Source: Eggerthella timonensis
Lineage (GTDB): Bacteria > Actinomycetota > Coriobacteriia > Coriobacteriales > Eggerthellaceae
Assembly (NCBI RefSeq): GCF_900184265.1
Contig: NZ_FXXA01000002.1
Coordinates: forward strand, 310,001-374,000
Length of the DNA: 64,000 nt
Direction: 5' to 3'
This document shows positions 50,201 through 57,550 of this stretch, one piece after another; the stretch's first letter is position 1, and each line of letters starts with the position of its first letter. The translations under genes and the position numbers were made by a program. A model generated the notes under the pieces. That model saw only the letters and a list, made by a program, of their open reading frames with translations. It made no database searches and was not told the origin of the DNA.

Positions 50201-50873
50201 AGTCGTAGTTGGAGTACTCCGACGCCGTGCCCCACTGCACGTACACGAGCGGGCCTTGCTCGACTTCCATCCACGGCGAACCGATCTCGTCGGTCAGGAT
50301 GCCGCCGAAGTGACGCGGGCCCTTGCAGATCTCGTAGGCCAGATGCGCGTTGGGCGTGGGGAAGATGGACTTCAGCGTGCCGTACGGCGGCTGCGCCCAC
50401 ACGCGCGAGGTGCCGCCCATGGCGAAGTTCGCCTCCCCGCCGTACTTCTCGACGATCTCCTTGAACTTGGCACCTGCCTCGTCGAAGGCCTCGGCAAGCG
50501 TGATGCGCACCCAGCCGGGATCGTCCTCTCCCTTGGGGTTCGTGCGCTTCATGCAGTAGCGCAGCCGGTCGGGGTGGTACAGAGCCAGCATGGACGACTG
50601 CGACTTCGCGCAGCAGTGACCGCGGCTGTGAGCGTTGGATTCGTCGCCCTCGACCTTGATGACCTTGTTGTCCTGAACCGTGACCCACACGCCGCACTCC
50701 ACCTTGCCGCACGCGCGGCAGCAGGAGCGGATGCGCTTGATCTCGCCCGCTGAGGCGTCTTCGCCTTCGGCCAACGCCGTCGAAGGCGTTGCCGCAAAGC
50801 CCACCGTGGTTGCCGCGGCAGCCATGGCAGAGGCCTTCAAAAAGCTCCGACGAGTCAGTGATAGGTTCGCCAT
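47292..50873 (-). CDS. Tat-exported molybdopterin oxidoreductase, catechol-dehydroxylase-like
   Basis: A 1193-residue DMSO-reductase-superfamily catalytic subunit, longer than DmsA (about 800). A Tat signal (LTRRSFLKAS) is followed by a 4Fe-4S site: C51/C52, C55, C60 and C87/C88 in CCRACGKVECGV and RGHCCAKSQSS. The pattern CCRxCGKxECGV, KSQSS and YHPDRL with MKRTNPKGE matches, from memory, the gut catechol dehydroxylases (such as Dadh) more closely than DMSO reductase. The natural substrate is unknown. The ATG at 50873 follows GGAGGGGCAC. It is followed by Fe-S and anchor subunits. A promoter-like TACAAT (complement of 51024-51029) lies about 150 nt upstream. Confidence 0.9.
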   Translation of the reverse strand: MANLSLTRRSFLKASAMAAAATTVGFAATPSTALAEGEDASAGEIKRIRSCCRACGKVECGVWVTVQDNKVIKVEGDESNAHSRGHCCAKSQSSMLALYHPDRLRYCMKRTNPKGEDDPGWVRITLAEAFDEAGAKFKEIVEKYGGEANFAMGGTSRVWAQPPYGTLKSIFPTPNAHLAYEICKGPRHFGGILTDEIGSPWMEVEQGPLVYVQWGTASEYSNYDSTNRTVVDCSQRAYKHILVDPRMTPLGKEADVWLPLRVGTDLCLSLGWLKWILDNEAYDDAFVRRWTNAPFLWNAEEGGRTEKGWFMEMNGGVDMESRILTEADCDPEWINQYWDYEGRYQRFICWDENNGKPTYWDSEACQWEGEKHKIPTTGTWIEHPYKPIIADAWLPDPSKFADPADAQYDAYWDEGNEGGKRSNPAGLPKNPALFPGGVEVKLKDGSTISAGTVWEAFSDSLEQYTLEYVSEVTEVPVDKIEEGVRIYTTRLNPLHGNGGIHYQLAPDQTGHAVQNTRALQLIACITGNSDEPAGNRGSSKAQVDGCCGRANMLVTDHEPKDWGLDVGTMELGNTPRDLSIEDQIPLIQNFVQYLIDEKSPLAERYGNKVPTAEEARWIAERKGGAYKPSRSWPALKTSFDSNEKQISAERFPLLRYWNRWADSAAIWDSINGIDTPYQIHGGVCMSGDFMNESNLLEAWEALTRLDFWLDFNLWSCPNNGCADIVIPVLHWLEVNTGRVSQGAGGIFGAGQRCVEPMGDCIYDPVAVICLYKAMGVVWNNRDPEYDEWNNLDYRDFVQMGGNVTYEEQEYRVLKDATDWWKTEEFPDGPDFPQYAAKFQEEGWFDCRKWHPERWGTYRRWEMGYRRQQGGYNLYAAIDEKCGFMTPTAKVEVWSTIAETYIPDGAATFASTNVVDPNIPDIDKFPHWVEPKNSRVSNPEYFDAALVDQIKTTDAYINDNYQGDHLVEEYKEALTAHPDSAFIMTTGSRQPVYFHSEHRQLPWCRELWPSPRLEMNPNDAARLGLEQGQWIWIRSPWGAIREVVDLYYGIKEGTVNANHAWWYPEIDTASHGFELVNINCTMDKYAQCWICGASQLRGVPVLVYPATAENSPHGNPVPCDPQGNPVITNANDPRLKEWLSNDPRLEDSKVELTFANMAAVGCQPSVQSPDLLSGGKLAVGSVGGDALGAYSKSK

Positions 50874-51166
50874 GTGCCCCTCCTCTCTTCCTTTTCTCGC
50901 TTCGTTCGTCTTGCGCGGAACATGCGGCGCGGAAGCGTTCCGCCCGCCGCAGGATGCGCGGCTCCCCGCCGCTTTTCCCGCTGCGAAAACGCGCTGCACC
51001 GCACCGCTCATCCGCTGCAAAAGATTGTAGGAAAGGGACAAAAGCCCAAATCATAAGGGGTGGATGGATGAAACGCGTCGATATCATCCCCAAAGGATTA
51101 TTTTGCTTTTCGGGCGCAACCTATACTGAATGGCAGCGAAGAGACCTGTGATCGAAGGAGAGAACC

Positions 51167-51991
51167 ATGGCACAACCGCGTCCGTCATTGACGTTGATCC
51201 TAGACCTCGACGAGCGCCTCGACAGCGAGGACGTGCGCCTGGAAATCAGCCGCTGCTACGCTCATGTCGGGCCGACCCTCGTGCGCACCCATCCCGCCCG
51301 CGAGGAAGCGCCCGAGAACATCATGCGCTTCCTCGTGAAGCTGGGAGCGCGGCGCTACCTGCGCTCCGACGACGAAGGAGCCGACGAGCTGTGGACCGAC
51401 GTGATGGAGCGCTGGTTCTACAACGAGCTGTACAAGGTGAGCAACAACATGCTCATCTACAACCGCCGCCAGCGCGAAGAGGGCAACCCCGAGCTCGTGT
51501 TCGATTGGATCGACGTGGAGCTACAGAACGGCGAGCTGCACGCGCTGCTGCACTGCGACAACGCGAGCGGCATCCAAGCCGAAACGAGCGCGCTGCTGAC
51601 GCAGCTGCGCGCGCTTTACAACGACGGAGCGCTGGGCGAAGGCGTGGTGCGCGCGTACCTGCCCGCCCCCGAATCGTACGAACAGCAGAAGGCCGTCGGG
51701 CTTGCCGCCCGCGCAGCGCGCGATGCCGAGCGAGCGGCCGCGCAGGAAGCGGCCGAGGAAGCGGCGCGCGCGGCGGCAGCGGCGGCCGAAGCTGCGGCGG
51801 AGGAGGCGTTTTTGGAGTCGCCGCAGCTCGCCGGCGAGGCGGCAGCGGAAACGCCCGCCGAGGCCCCTGGCGACGTCGAGCCGTTTGCGCTCGACGAGCC
51901 CGACTTCACGCCCGACTACCGCATGTGGCTGGTGGAATACGCCGACGGCAGCACGCGCGCGTTCGATTCGCACGCCGGAACCCTCGCGTAA
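51167..51991 (+). CDS. Uncharacterised protein with Ala-rich coiled coil
   Basis: A 274-residue protein I do not recognise. Residues 1-180 look folded, with no signal or membrane helix. Residues about 185-215 are an Ala/Glu heptad-like stretch (AAQEAAEEAARAAAAAAEAAAEEA), likely a helix. A short C-terminal module (DYRMWLVEYADGSTRAF) ends it. GAAGGAGAGAACC precedes the ATG, and TATACT at 51122-51127 marks a promoter. The UvrD-like ATPase begins 18 nt later, so the two are probably co-expressed; a role in DNA processing is only a guess. Confidence 0.72.
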   Translation: MAQPRPSLTLILDLDERLDSEDVRLEISRCYAHVGPTLVRTHPAREEAPENIMRFLVKLGARRYLRSDDEGADELWTDVMERWFYNELYKVSNNMLIYNRRQREEGNPELVFDWIDVELQNGELHALLHCDNASGIQAETSALLTQLRALYNDGALGEGVVRAYLPAPESYEQQKAVGLAARAARDAERAAAQEAAEEAARAAAAAAEAAAEEAFLESPQLAGEAAAETPAEAPGDVEPFALDEPDFTPDYRMWLVEYADGSTRAFDSHAGTLA

Positions 51992-52009
51992 CCGGGAAGG
52001 AGCCTCATC

Positions 52010-53944
52010 ATGATCGACACCATCGCGTCCTTCGAGGGCCGCATCGCCAAGGTGCAGGGCCCTGCGCGCAGCGGCAAGACCGAAGCGCTCGTCAGGCGAT
52101 GCGCGCGCCTCGTCGGCAGCGGGGTCGCTCCCGCATCCATCCTCGTGGAGGTTTCGAGCGCGGCGGCCACCCAGGCCTTACGTGCCCGTCTGCGCGGGGC
52201 GCTCGGCCCCGACGAGCGGCACGCCGCCGACGAGATGCACGTGCGCACGCCGCTGGAGACGTGCGTCGCGGTGCTCGACGCGCCCGCCGGCCGTGCCGCC
52301 ACCGGCCGCGTGCCGCGCCTGCTGAACGGCGCGGAGTACAACTTCTTCCTGGAAGATATGAAAACGCTCGGCCAGCCCATCCGCCGGCTGCGCAAGATGC
52401 TCGAGTTCTTCTATCGCCAGATGAGCGACCTCGCGCCGCGCGATTCCTGGCTGATGGGCGGCGAGGAAGAAGCGGTGTTGGCCCACCTTGAGCGCGTGCT
52501 GGCCTCGCGCGGGGCCATGCTGGCGCAGGAGGCGCCCTATCGGTGCGCGTCGTTTTTGCAAAGCGACGCCGGCGAGGGTGCGCGCGGCGGCTACGCCTTC
52601 GTGCTGTGCGACGACTTCCAGAACATGAGCCGCGCCGAACAGACCTGCCTCTGCCTGCTGGCCGACCGGCAGCTGGTCGTATGCGGCAACCCCAACCAGC
52701 AGCACGCGACAAACGACGCGTTCCCCTGCGTCGAAGGCTTCGTGCAGTTCGACGAGCGGCGGCGTGGCGTGGAGGCGTTCGCGCTGACAGGCGCGTTCGG
52801 CAACCCCTCCATCACCGCGCTCGTCGACAGCCTGTGCGACCACGGCGACATGGACCCCTCCTTCAAAGCTGGAAGCGCTTCCGGCGAGGGAGCGATGAGC
52901 GACGTCATGGCCGTCAAGTGGTCCACGCCGGAAGACGAGCTCGACGGCATCACGAAGTTTCTGCGCGTCATGCTCGACGGCGAAGAAGACCTCCACGAGG
53001 GCCGCACCTGCGTGCTCGCCCCCACCAAGTGCTGGGCGCTTATGGCACAGCGCGTGCTCAAGCAGCGCGGTTTCGACGTGGCGTTGACGGGCGCGTTCTG
53101 CAACCTGGGCGGCGACCCGCGCGAAATCGCACGGTCCCGCGCGCTCGTAGCGTACACGAAGCTCAACCTGCTGGCCGATCCCTTCGACATGACCGCCTGG
53201 CGCAGCTGGTGCGGCTTCGGCAACTACCTAACGAACAGCGACGCATGGAACGGCTTGCTGACGTTCGCCGACAAGCGCGGCCTCACCCTGCACGATGCGC
53301 TTGCCCTGACGGCGGAACTCGACGAGGAGCCGTTCGCACGAGCGGGCGCACTGGCCGAGCGCTGGCGGGAAGGTCAGGCGCTCATCGCGGCGCACGGCGC
53401 CCGCAAGGGCTTCGACTTGCTGCGCGCCATCGAGGCAGACGGGCTGCCGGAGTTCGAGCAGACGGCGCGCACCCTCGTCGGAGACGAGGACGCGGCCGCG
53501 GTCTTCGCCCTGCAACGCCGCAACGTCGCCGATCCCGCATTGCCCGACGATCCGCACGTTCTGCACGTGTCCCCCTACGGCTCGCTGACCGGCCTCGAGT
53601 ACGACAACGTGTTCGCCATCGCCGCGGTCGACGGGCTCATGCCGCAACGCGACGCGTTCGAGCTGATCAGCACCGAAGAGGAGCGTGAGCGCATCATGAA
53701 CGAGGAGCGCCGTTCGTTTTGCAACAGCGTCTCGAAGGCGAACAAGCGCCTCGTCGTCTCCTATTTCAGCAAAGCGCCGCTCGAGCTGGCCGAGCGCTCC
53801 AAGATGCAGGTGGTGCGCGTGCGGGCCGAAGGCAGCGATCGCGTCGCCGCCGTGCGCCCCACTTCGTTTCTCGCCGAGGCCGGAAACGACGCCCCCTCCA
53901 CCACCGGCGGCCAAACCCTGCTCGCACAGCATGGCCTGAACTAG
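52010..53944 (+). CDS. UvrD/Rep-like superfamily 1 ATPase
   Basis: A 644-residue protein with SF1 helicase features. Walker A is GPARSGKTEAL near 18-28, a Walker-B-like VLCDDFQNMSRAEQ lies near 200-213 and a Q-loop-like VVCGNPNQQ near 223. The C-terminal half includes a UvrD_C-type SLTGLEYDNVFAIAAVDGL and EERRSFCNSVSKANKRLVVSY. Several motifs are degenerate or missing, so it may be an ATPase without full helicase activity. GAAGGAG precedes the ATG. It is coupled to the coiled-coil protein at 51167. A perfect 11-bp hairpin follows. Confidence 0.82.
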   Translation: MIDTIASFEGRIAKVQGPARSGKTEALVRRCARLVGSGVAPASILVEVSSAAATQALRARLRGALGPDERHAADEMHVRTPLETCVAVLDAPAGRAATGRVPRLLNGAEYNFFLEDMKTLGQPIRRLRKMLEFFYRQMSDLAPRDSWLMGGEEEAVLAHLERVLASRGAMLAQEAPYRCASFLQSDAGEGARGGYAFVLCDDFQNMSRAEQTCLCLLADRQLVVCGNPNQQHATNDAFPCVEGFVQFDERRRGVEAFALTGAFGNPSITALVDSLCDHGDMDPSFKAGSASGEGAMSDVMAVKWSTPEDELDGITKFLRVMLDGEEDLHEGRTCVLAPTKCWALMAQRVLKQRGFDVALTGAFCNLGGDPREIARSRALVAYTKLNLLADPFDMTAWRSWCGFGNYLTNSDAWNGLLTFADKRGLTLHDALALTAELDEEPFARAGALAERWREGQALIAAHGARKGFDLLRAIEADGLPEFEQTARTLVGDEDAAAVFALQRRNVADPALPDDPHVLHVSPYGSLTGLEYDNVFAIAAVDGLMPQRDAFELISTEEERERIMNEERRSFCNSVSKANKRLVVSYFSKAPLELAERSKMQVVRVRAEGSDRVAAVRPTSFLAEAGNDAPSTTGGQTLLAQHGLN

Positions 53945-53950
53945 CAAGCG

Positions 53951-53982
53951 GCGGGCGGGGCTTCACGAGGGGCCCCGCCCGC
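53951..53982 (+). terminator. GC-rich stem-loop after the UvrD-like gene
   Basis: GCGGGCGGGGC pairs perfectly with GCCCCGCCCGC (11 bp, 10-nt loop), 6 nt beyond the stop. No T-run, so termination is likely but not certain. Confidence 0.6.
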
Positions 53983-54481
53983 ACGTCAACGAGCGTTCCG
54001 CCCTCGGCTGCGTCACCCACCGTCGCGGCGCACGCGCCGCAGCGCACGCCGCAGCAGCAGCCGTCGCAGCGCACGCCACCGCGTCACCCGCCGTCGCAGC
54101 GCGCACAGCCGCAGCAGCCGCCGTCGCAGCGCGCTGCAGAAGCCGCCCCCGGCATCATGGCCGCACCCGCCGACTGCACAACGGCCGCAGTCGCCTGCCG
54201 CGCCACGGCCGCAGTCGCCGGCTGCACAACAGGCCGAAGCGCGATTTCGACCTCGTTCTGCAAATTTTTCGACTTTGTGGCAACCACGAGCAAGCACGCG
54301 CCTTCGCCCACCTGGCCTTTTCCAAACCCCACGCCATCGGTCAGGCCGCAGCGCTCTTCAGCTCGAAGCAAAACCCCAGGAAACCGCCTTCGCGCCTTGC
54401 CACAAAGTCGAAAAATTTGCAGAAGCACGCTCAAAACCTGCACGGGCCCGCGCCGATTTGGGGGGGGTCGAGGCGCGTCGC
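53983..54481. other. Noncoding: GC-rich low-complexity repeats and an inverted-repeat element
   Basis: About 54010-54235 consists of degenerate CCGTCGCAGCGC / GCCGCAGCAGC repeats with no translated product supported; the inverted-repeat element copy B follows at 54256-54424. Similar CGTCGCAGCGC repeats recur next to copy D near 60.4 kb. Confidence 0.7.
54256..54424. repeat. 169-bp inverted-repeat element, TTTTTCGACTTTGTGGCA family (copy B)
   Basis: Perfect 28-bp arms at 54256-54283 and 54397-54424 contain ATTTTTCGACTTTGTGGCA. The core CACCTGGCCTTTTC is at 54309-54322, with AAAACCCCAGG near the right arm. It lies 58 nt beyond the 3' end of the DUF559-like gene. Confidence 0.9.
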
Positions 54482-55432
54482 CTACCGCTCCGCTTCCGCA
54501 CCGACGCGCCGCACATCCCGCAGCAGCTCCTTGCGCAACCGGTAGCGCCTCATCATCCAAGCGGCCTCGTTCGCAGGAAGGCGCTTCCCAATCAGCTTGG
54601 CCACCGCGCGAGCCGCTTCATCGAACTGCCTCGCGTCGAAGAACTGGTCGGGCGTGATCGACACCACCGTGATCCCCTGCGAAAGCAAGGCACTGCGCCG
54701 GGCCGAATCGCGCGCTTCGGCGGCGCTCCCGCTGTGATGCGCTTCGCTGTCGTACTCGACGGCCACGCGGTGCCTCCTCCAATATAGATCGCATTCGAAG
54801 TGATCGCGCTGGACCAAACCCTTCACTCTCACCTCGATACGAGGATTGAGCTCCGGGAGGCCCAAGCCGTACCCGCCGATCATCCGAGACAGGCACAACG
54901 CCATAGCCAGATTCGTCTCCATGGGGGAAGCCGACGAGTCCGCAACGAACCGCAATGCGCGCAGCGCCGCACTCGCCCCGGCGCTGCCGCGCGACTTTTC
55001 GACGAACCGTTTCAACGCACGGGCGCTCGTCAAGGGAGAGCGTTTTCGAAAGCCCTGGTCGCTATCGTCGTACGCATACCTCGAGCAAAGCAGATAACCG
55101 TACCGGACAAGCTCGACCAGCGACAGCTCCGTCGCCATCTCGACAAAGGATCGCTCGGGCGAGCTCATGAACACGCCTTCGCGCACCTTGACGAAGGAGC
55201 CGACGGGAAATCCTGTGCTCCACACGTGGCATACGGGGTTCCCCGACCGCACGCGGTCGTTCGCCTGGGCGACCACGACATGCAGCGGCGTTCCGAACAT
55301 CTCCAAGCCGTCGCACATGCCGGTCGCGCGAACGCCGCATGCCGGATGGGCCCGCGAGGGCGCAGAACCTGACGGCGCGTCGCCGACGCGCCAATACTCG
55401 TAGGCAGAGGAATATCCGATGAAGGTGCTCAT
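54482..55432 (-). CDS. DUF559-like PD-(D/E)XK nuclease-fold protein
   Basis: A 316-residue protein. The C-terminal half (about 175-300) matches the DUF559/Vsr-like endonuclease pattern: a leading Glu in SPMETNLAMAL, then FECDLYWRRHRVAVEYDSEAHH (Asp, then Glu-x-Asp and His), and GITVVSITPDQF. The N-terminal half (about 1-170) begins GYSSAYEYWRV and contains a Cys/His-poor mixed domain often paired with such nucleases in actinobacteria; I cannot name it. TATGCT lies 6 nt before the ATG, a leaderless layout. It is bracketed by two copies of the same inverted-repeat element (54256-54424 and 55530-55696). Confidence 0.75.
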   Translation of the reverse strand: MSTFIGYSSAYEYWRVGDAPSGSAPSRAHPACGVRATGMCDGLEMFGTPLHVVVAQANDRVRSGNPVCHVWSTGFPVGSFVKVREGVFMSSPERSFVEMATELSLVELVRYGYLLCSRYAYDDSDQGFRKRSPLTSARALKRFVEKSRGSAGASAALRALRFVADSSASPMETNLAMALCLSRMIGGYGLGLPELNPRIEVRVKGLVQRDHFECDLYWRRHRVAVEYDSEAHHSGSAAEARDSARRSALLSQGITVVSITPDQFFDARQFDEAARAVAKLIGKRLPANEAAWMMRRYRLRKELLRDVRRVGAEAER

Positions 55433-55529
55433 ACTTGCAGCATACCGAGCGCAAGCCCTCTTGGCTAGGGCGCGTTTGCCGGAGACGCACCGTTTTCGAA
55501 AAAGCCGAATGCAGAATTTGAAGCCGCAT

Positions 55530-55696
55530 GTGCACGTTTTTCGACTTTATGGCAGCTCGAACGATCGCCGACCAGGCGTTTTTCACGAAGAAGCTCACCG
55601 CGACTCCATCCGAGCACCGACGGAAATCGCGAAACCCCTGATGGGCAACGACTCGCGCTCGATCCGAACTTGCCACAAAGTCGAAAAAGTTGCACA
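55530..55696. repeat. 167-bp inverted-repeat element, TTTTTCGACTTTGTGGCA family (copy C)
   Basis: The arms 55530-55554 and about 55671-55696 share TTTTTCGACTTT-TGGCA with three mismatches, so this copy is more diverged than A and B. The core GACCAGGCGTTTTT is at 55570-55583, with GAAACCCCTGATGGG near the right arm. It lies 97 nt upstream of the DUF559-like gene start. Confidence 0.85.
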
Positions 55697-55778
55697 ACCC
55701 GGCGAAAAACGCGATTTCGCAGGTTCGGTGGCACAGAAAGCACCGGGGCCGCGAGGAATTCGCAGGCCCGACCGCCCG

Positions 55779-55814
55779 GAAAGCAATCGGACCCGCGGAT
55801 GATCCACGGGTCCG
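55779..55814 (-). terminator. Terminator of the TorD operon
   Basis: CGGACCCG...CGGGTCCG forms a stem of about 11 bp with one mismatch and a 5-nt loop, followed on the minus strand by ATTGCTTTCC, 28 nt after the chaperone stop. Confidence 0.7.
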
Positions 55815-55842
55815 GCAGGGGGAGGTACGCAAACCGAAAACG

Positions 55843-56523
55843 TCAGGCGGCTGCCTCAACGCTGTCCAAGAGCTCCGCGAGGAGCGAGGCGTCCTCTTCG
55901 ACGAAGCCCATGGCAAGCTGGGCCAAGCCTTGGTAGAACAGCGTCCGCGAGAACAGACGCATGTCGTTGGTCAGCAACGGCAGCCAGTTCAGCAGATGAT
56001 CGTGAAGGAAGGCGCGCTGCGTCCTCAGCTGCTCGACGGCCTCGTCCTCGCTTCCCGCGACCAACGAAGCGGCGACGCGCAGGCTCATACGCTGCATGAA
56101 CTCGAACTCCAGCGCCACATGGTCTTCGCCCTCGTTCCACGCGCCTCGCTTGAGGTTGTTCTCGCGCAGCGTTTGCAGCACCTCGGCGCGCGCCTCCTGC
56201 ATCATCAAACGGCGTTCGGAGGTATACACGCTCTCATAGGGATACGCCGCCGAGTACGCGTTCACGCCGTGGCCGATGAACGTGCGCACGAAGTCGATGG
56301 CCAGCTCGGTGACGCTGTCGTCCCATGCGGTTTTCAGATAGTCGTACAGCAGGTGATACCCCTCGTCCACCTTCGCGTTGCCGGTGGCGGTGGGAAAGCG
56401 CATCGACTGCAGCTCCTCCAGCGCCTCCCGATCCACCTCTTCGCGAAACAGGCGCGCGAGCAGCCCGTACGTTTGAGCGCGCATGCGCATGAGCGCTACC
56501 AGATCGACCGATTCCTCAGACAT
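55843..56523 (-). CDS. TorD/DmsD-family molybdoenzyme chaperone
   Basis: A 226-residue all-helical protein with the TorD-family signature (YPYESVYTSERRLMMQEARAEV near 120-141 and EDHVALEFEFMQRM near 157-170). It should bind the Tat signal of a molybdoenzyme and aid cofactor insertion. The likely client is the large Moco subunit at 47292-50873, about 5 kb away. The start overlaps the stop of the preceding gene by 8 nt, so the two are co-translated. A terminator follows. Confidence 0.92.
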   Translation of the reverse strand: MSEESVDLVALMRMRAQTYGLLARLFREEVDREALEELQSMRFPTATGNAKVDEGYHLLYDYLKTAWDDSVTELAIDFVRTFIGHGVNAYSAAYPYESVYTSERRLMMQEARAEVLQTLRENNLKRGAWNEGEDHVALEFEFMQRMSLRVAASLVAGSEDEAVEQLRTQRAFLHDHLLNWLPLLTNDMRLFSRTLFYQGLAQLAMGFVEEDASLLAELLDSVEAAA

Positions 56524-57349
56524 GGCCCTCTCCCTTCTTCGTCTTCATGTTGGCGGCCGCGTCAAGTGCGGGAAGCATGGAGCGCCCCAGATCGGTCAGG
56601 CGCCAAGCGTGCTCGCCCCATTCGAGCGCATCGGTTCGCTCCAGCATGTCGATGAAGTGGCCGCCAAAACGCCGCGGACTCCTCACCTCGTCGAACGTGT
56701 CCACCAACTCCTCGATCTCGGGCTTCGTGCGCGGATGTTCGTCGACGGCGCGCATCACCGCGCGGTACACTTCGATGTAGCGGCTATCGCGGTCGAGCAC
56801 GATATCGCGAAACGAGGATCCTTGGGTGAGCTCCTCGTACAGCGTGCTCCCCTCGTCCGTGGTGCGCCATACGGGATCGACGCGATCCTTGATCTCCAGG
56901 TACGCTACGCCCGCTTCCGCATCTTCAAGCGCATCGGCAACAGCGGGCAACTCGAGCGTCAGCGCGCCGGCGCGCTCCAGCATGCGGCACAGCGTCATCG
57001 GCGCGTACACCGAGCGGTTATGCGCCTGCGCCTCTTCCACGCGCTGGGCAACACGGCTCGCCGCGCACCCGCCGCGGCACAGGCCCATGATGTCCAGCAG
57101 CACGGGACGGCGCGCCGGGTTGTGGTCGAGCAGCTCCAGCACGGCGGCCTTCGCGCTGCCTTGACGCTTCGGCGTGTACACGGCTTCGCGCTGCATGCTT
57201 TGAGGCATGTTGCGCATGGTGGGGTAATCGACGGTGTCAAGCGGGTTGTCGTCGTCCATATCCTCCTGGTCGATCTCCAAGTCGTCGGCCATCAGGGGAT
57301 CGAACTCGTCGTCCAAGCCCAGAACGTCGTCGAACGATAGGGTGGGCAT
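56516..57349 (-). CDS. Uncharacterised protein co-transcribed with TorD chaperone
   Basis: A 277-residue acidic protein, family not recognised. It begins with a disordered Asp-rich stretch (MDDDNPLDTVDYP region), has a CRGGCAASRVAQRVEEAQ segment near residues 93-110, then two winged-helix-like parts (SVYAPMTLCRMLERAGALTL and HAWRLTDLGRSM). This layout suggests a DNA-binding or adaptor protein. The ATG at 57349 follows AGGAGGAACCGG; the frame is open further upstream but without a ribosome site. It overlaps the TorD start, so it may act in molybdoenzyme maturation or its control (inference). Confidence 0.78.
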   Translation of the reverse strand: MPTLSFDDVLGLDDEFDPLMADDLEIDQEDMDDDNPLDTVDYPTMRNMPQSMQREAVYTPKRQGSAKAAVLELLDHNPARRPVLLDIMGLCRGGCAASRVAQRVEEAQAHNRSVYAPMTLCRMLERAGALTLELPAVADALEDAEAGVAYLEIKDRVDPVWRTTDEGSTLYEELTQGSSFRDIVLDRDSRYIEVYRAVMRAVDEHPRTKPEIEELVDTFDEVRSPRRFGGHFIDMLERTDALEWGEHAWRLTDLGRSMLPALDAAANMKTKKGEGHV

Positions 57350-57475
57350 CCGGTTCCTCCTTCTCTCTTCGCTGCGTTCGAGTATAGGCGCTGCGCGCGA
57401 CCGCCCATCATCCTGCAAGGCGTAAATGCACGGTGGATTTGCGCGCGCATCATACGCTGATCCGCAGAAATCACC

Positions 57476-57505
57476 TTGACGCTCGTTTCGGCGCCTCCCT
57501 ATAAT
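57476..57505 (+). promoter_or_regulatory. Strong sigma-70 promoter of the secreted-protein gene
   Basis: TTGACG (57476-57481), an 18-nt spacer and TATAAT (57500-57505), giving a leader of about 40 nt before the ATG at 57551. It is the best consensus promoter seen in the window. Confidence 0.9.
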
Positions 57506-57550
57506 CGGGGCGCGTTGCGAGAAGCGGGGCTTCTTGGGAAAGGAAGCTCT

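Larger units (their letters stand above)
55433..55842. other. Intergenic region with inverted-repeat element and terminator
   Basis: It holds element copy C (55530-55696), the promoter of the nuclease-like gene at its left edge, and the TorD-operon terminator (55779-55814). No gene. Confidence 0.7.

Noticed and set aside
47946-50753. Plus-strand open frame of 935 codons
   Set aside because: It is antisense to the molybdopterin enzyme and lacks any recognisable domain.
54010-54235. Ala/Pro-rich small protein in the repeat tract
   Set aside because: The frames arise from CCGTCGCAGCGC-type repeats with no ribosome site and no conserved pattern.
45567-57530. Shared TTGCGAGAAGCGGGGCT at about 45567 and 57514
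   Set aside because: Only a 17-base match in different contexts; it could be chance in this GC-rich sequence and no structure supports it.
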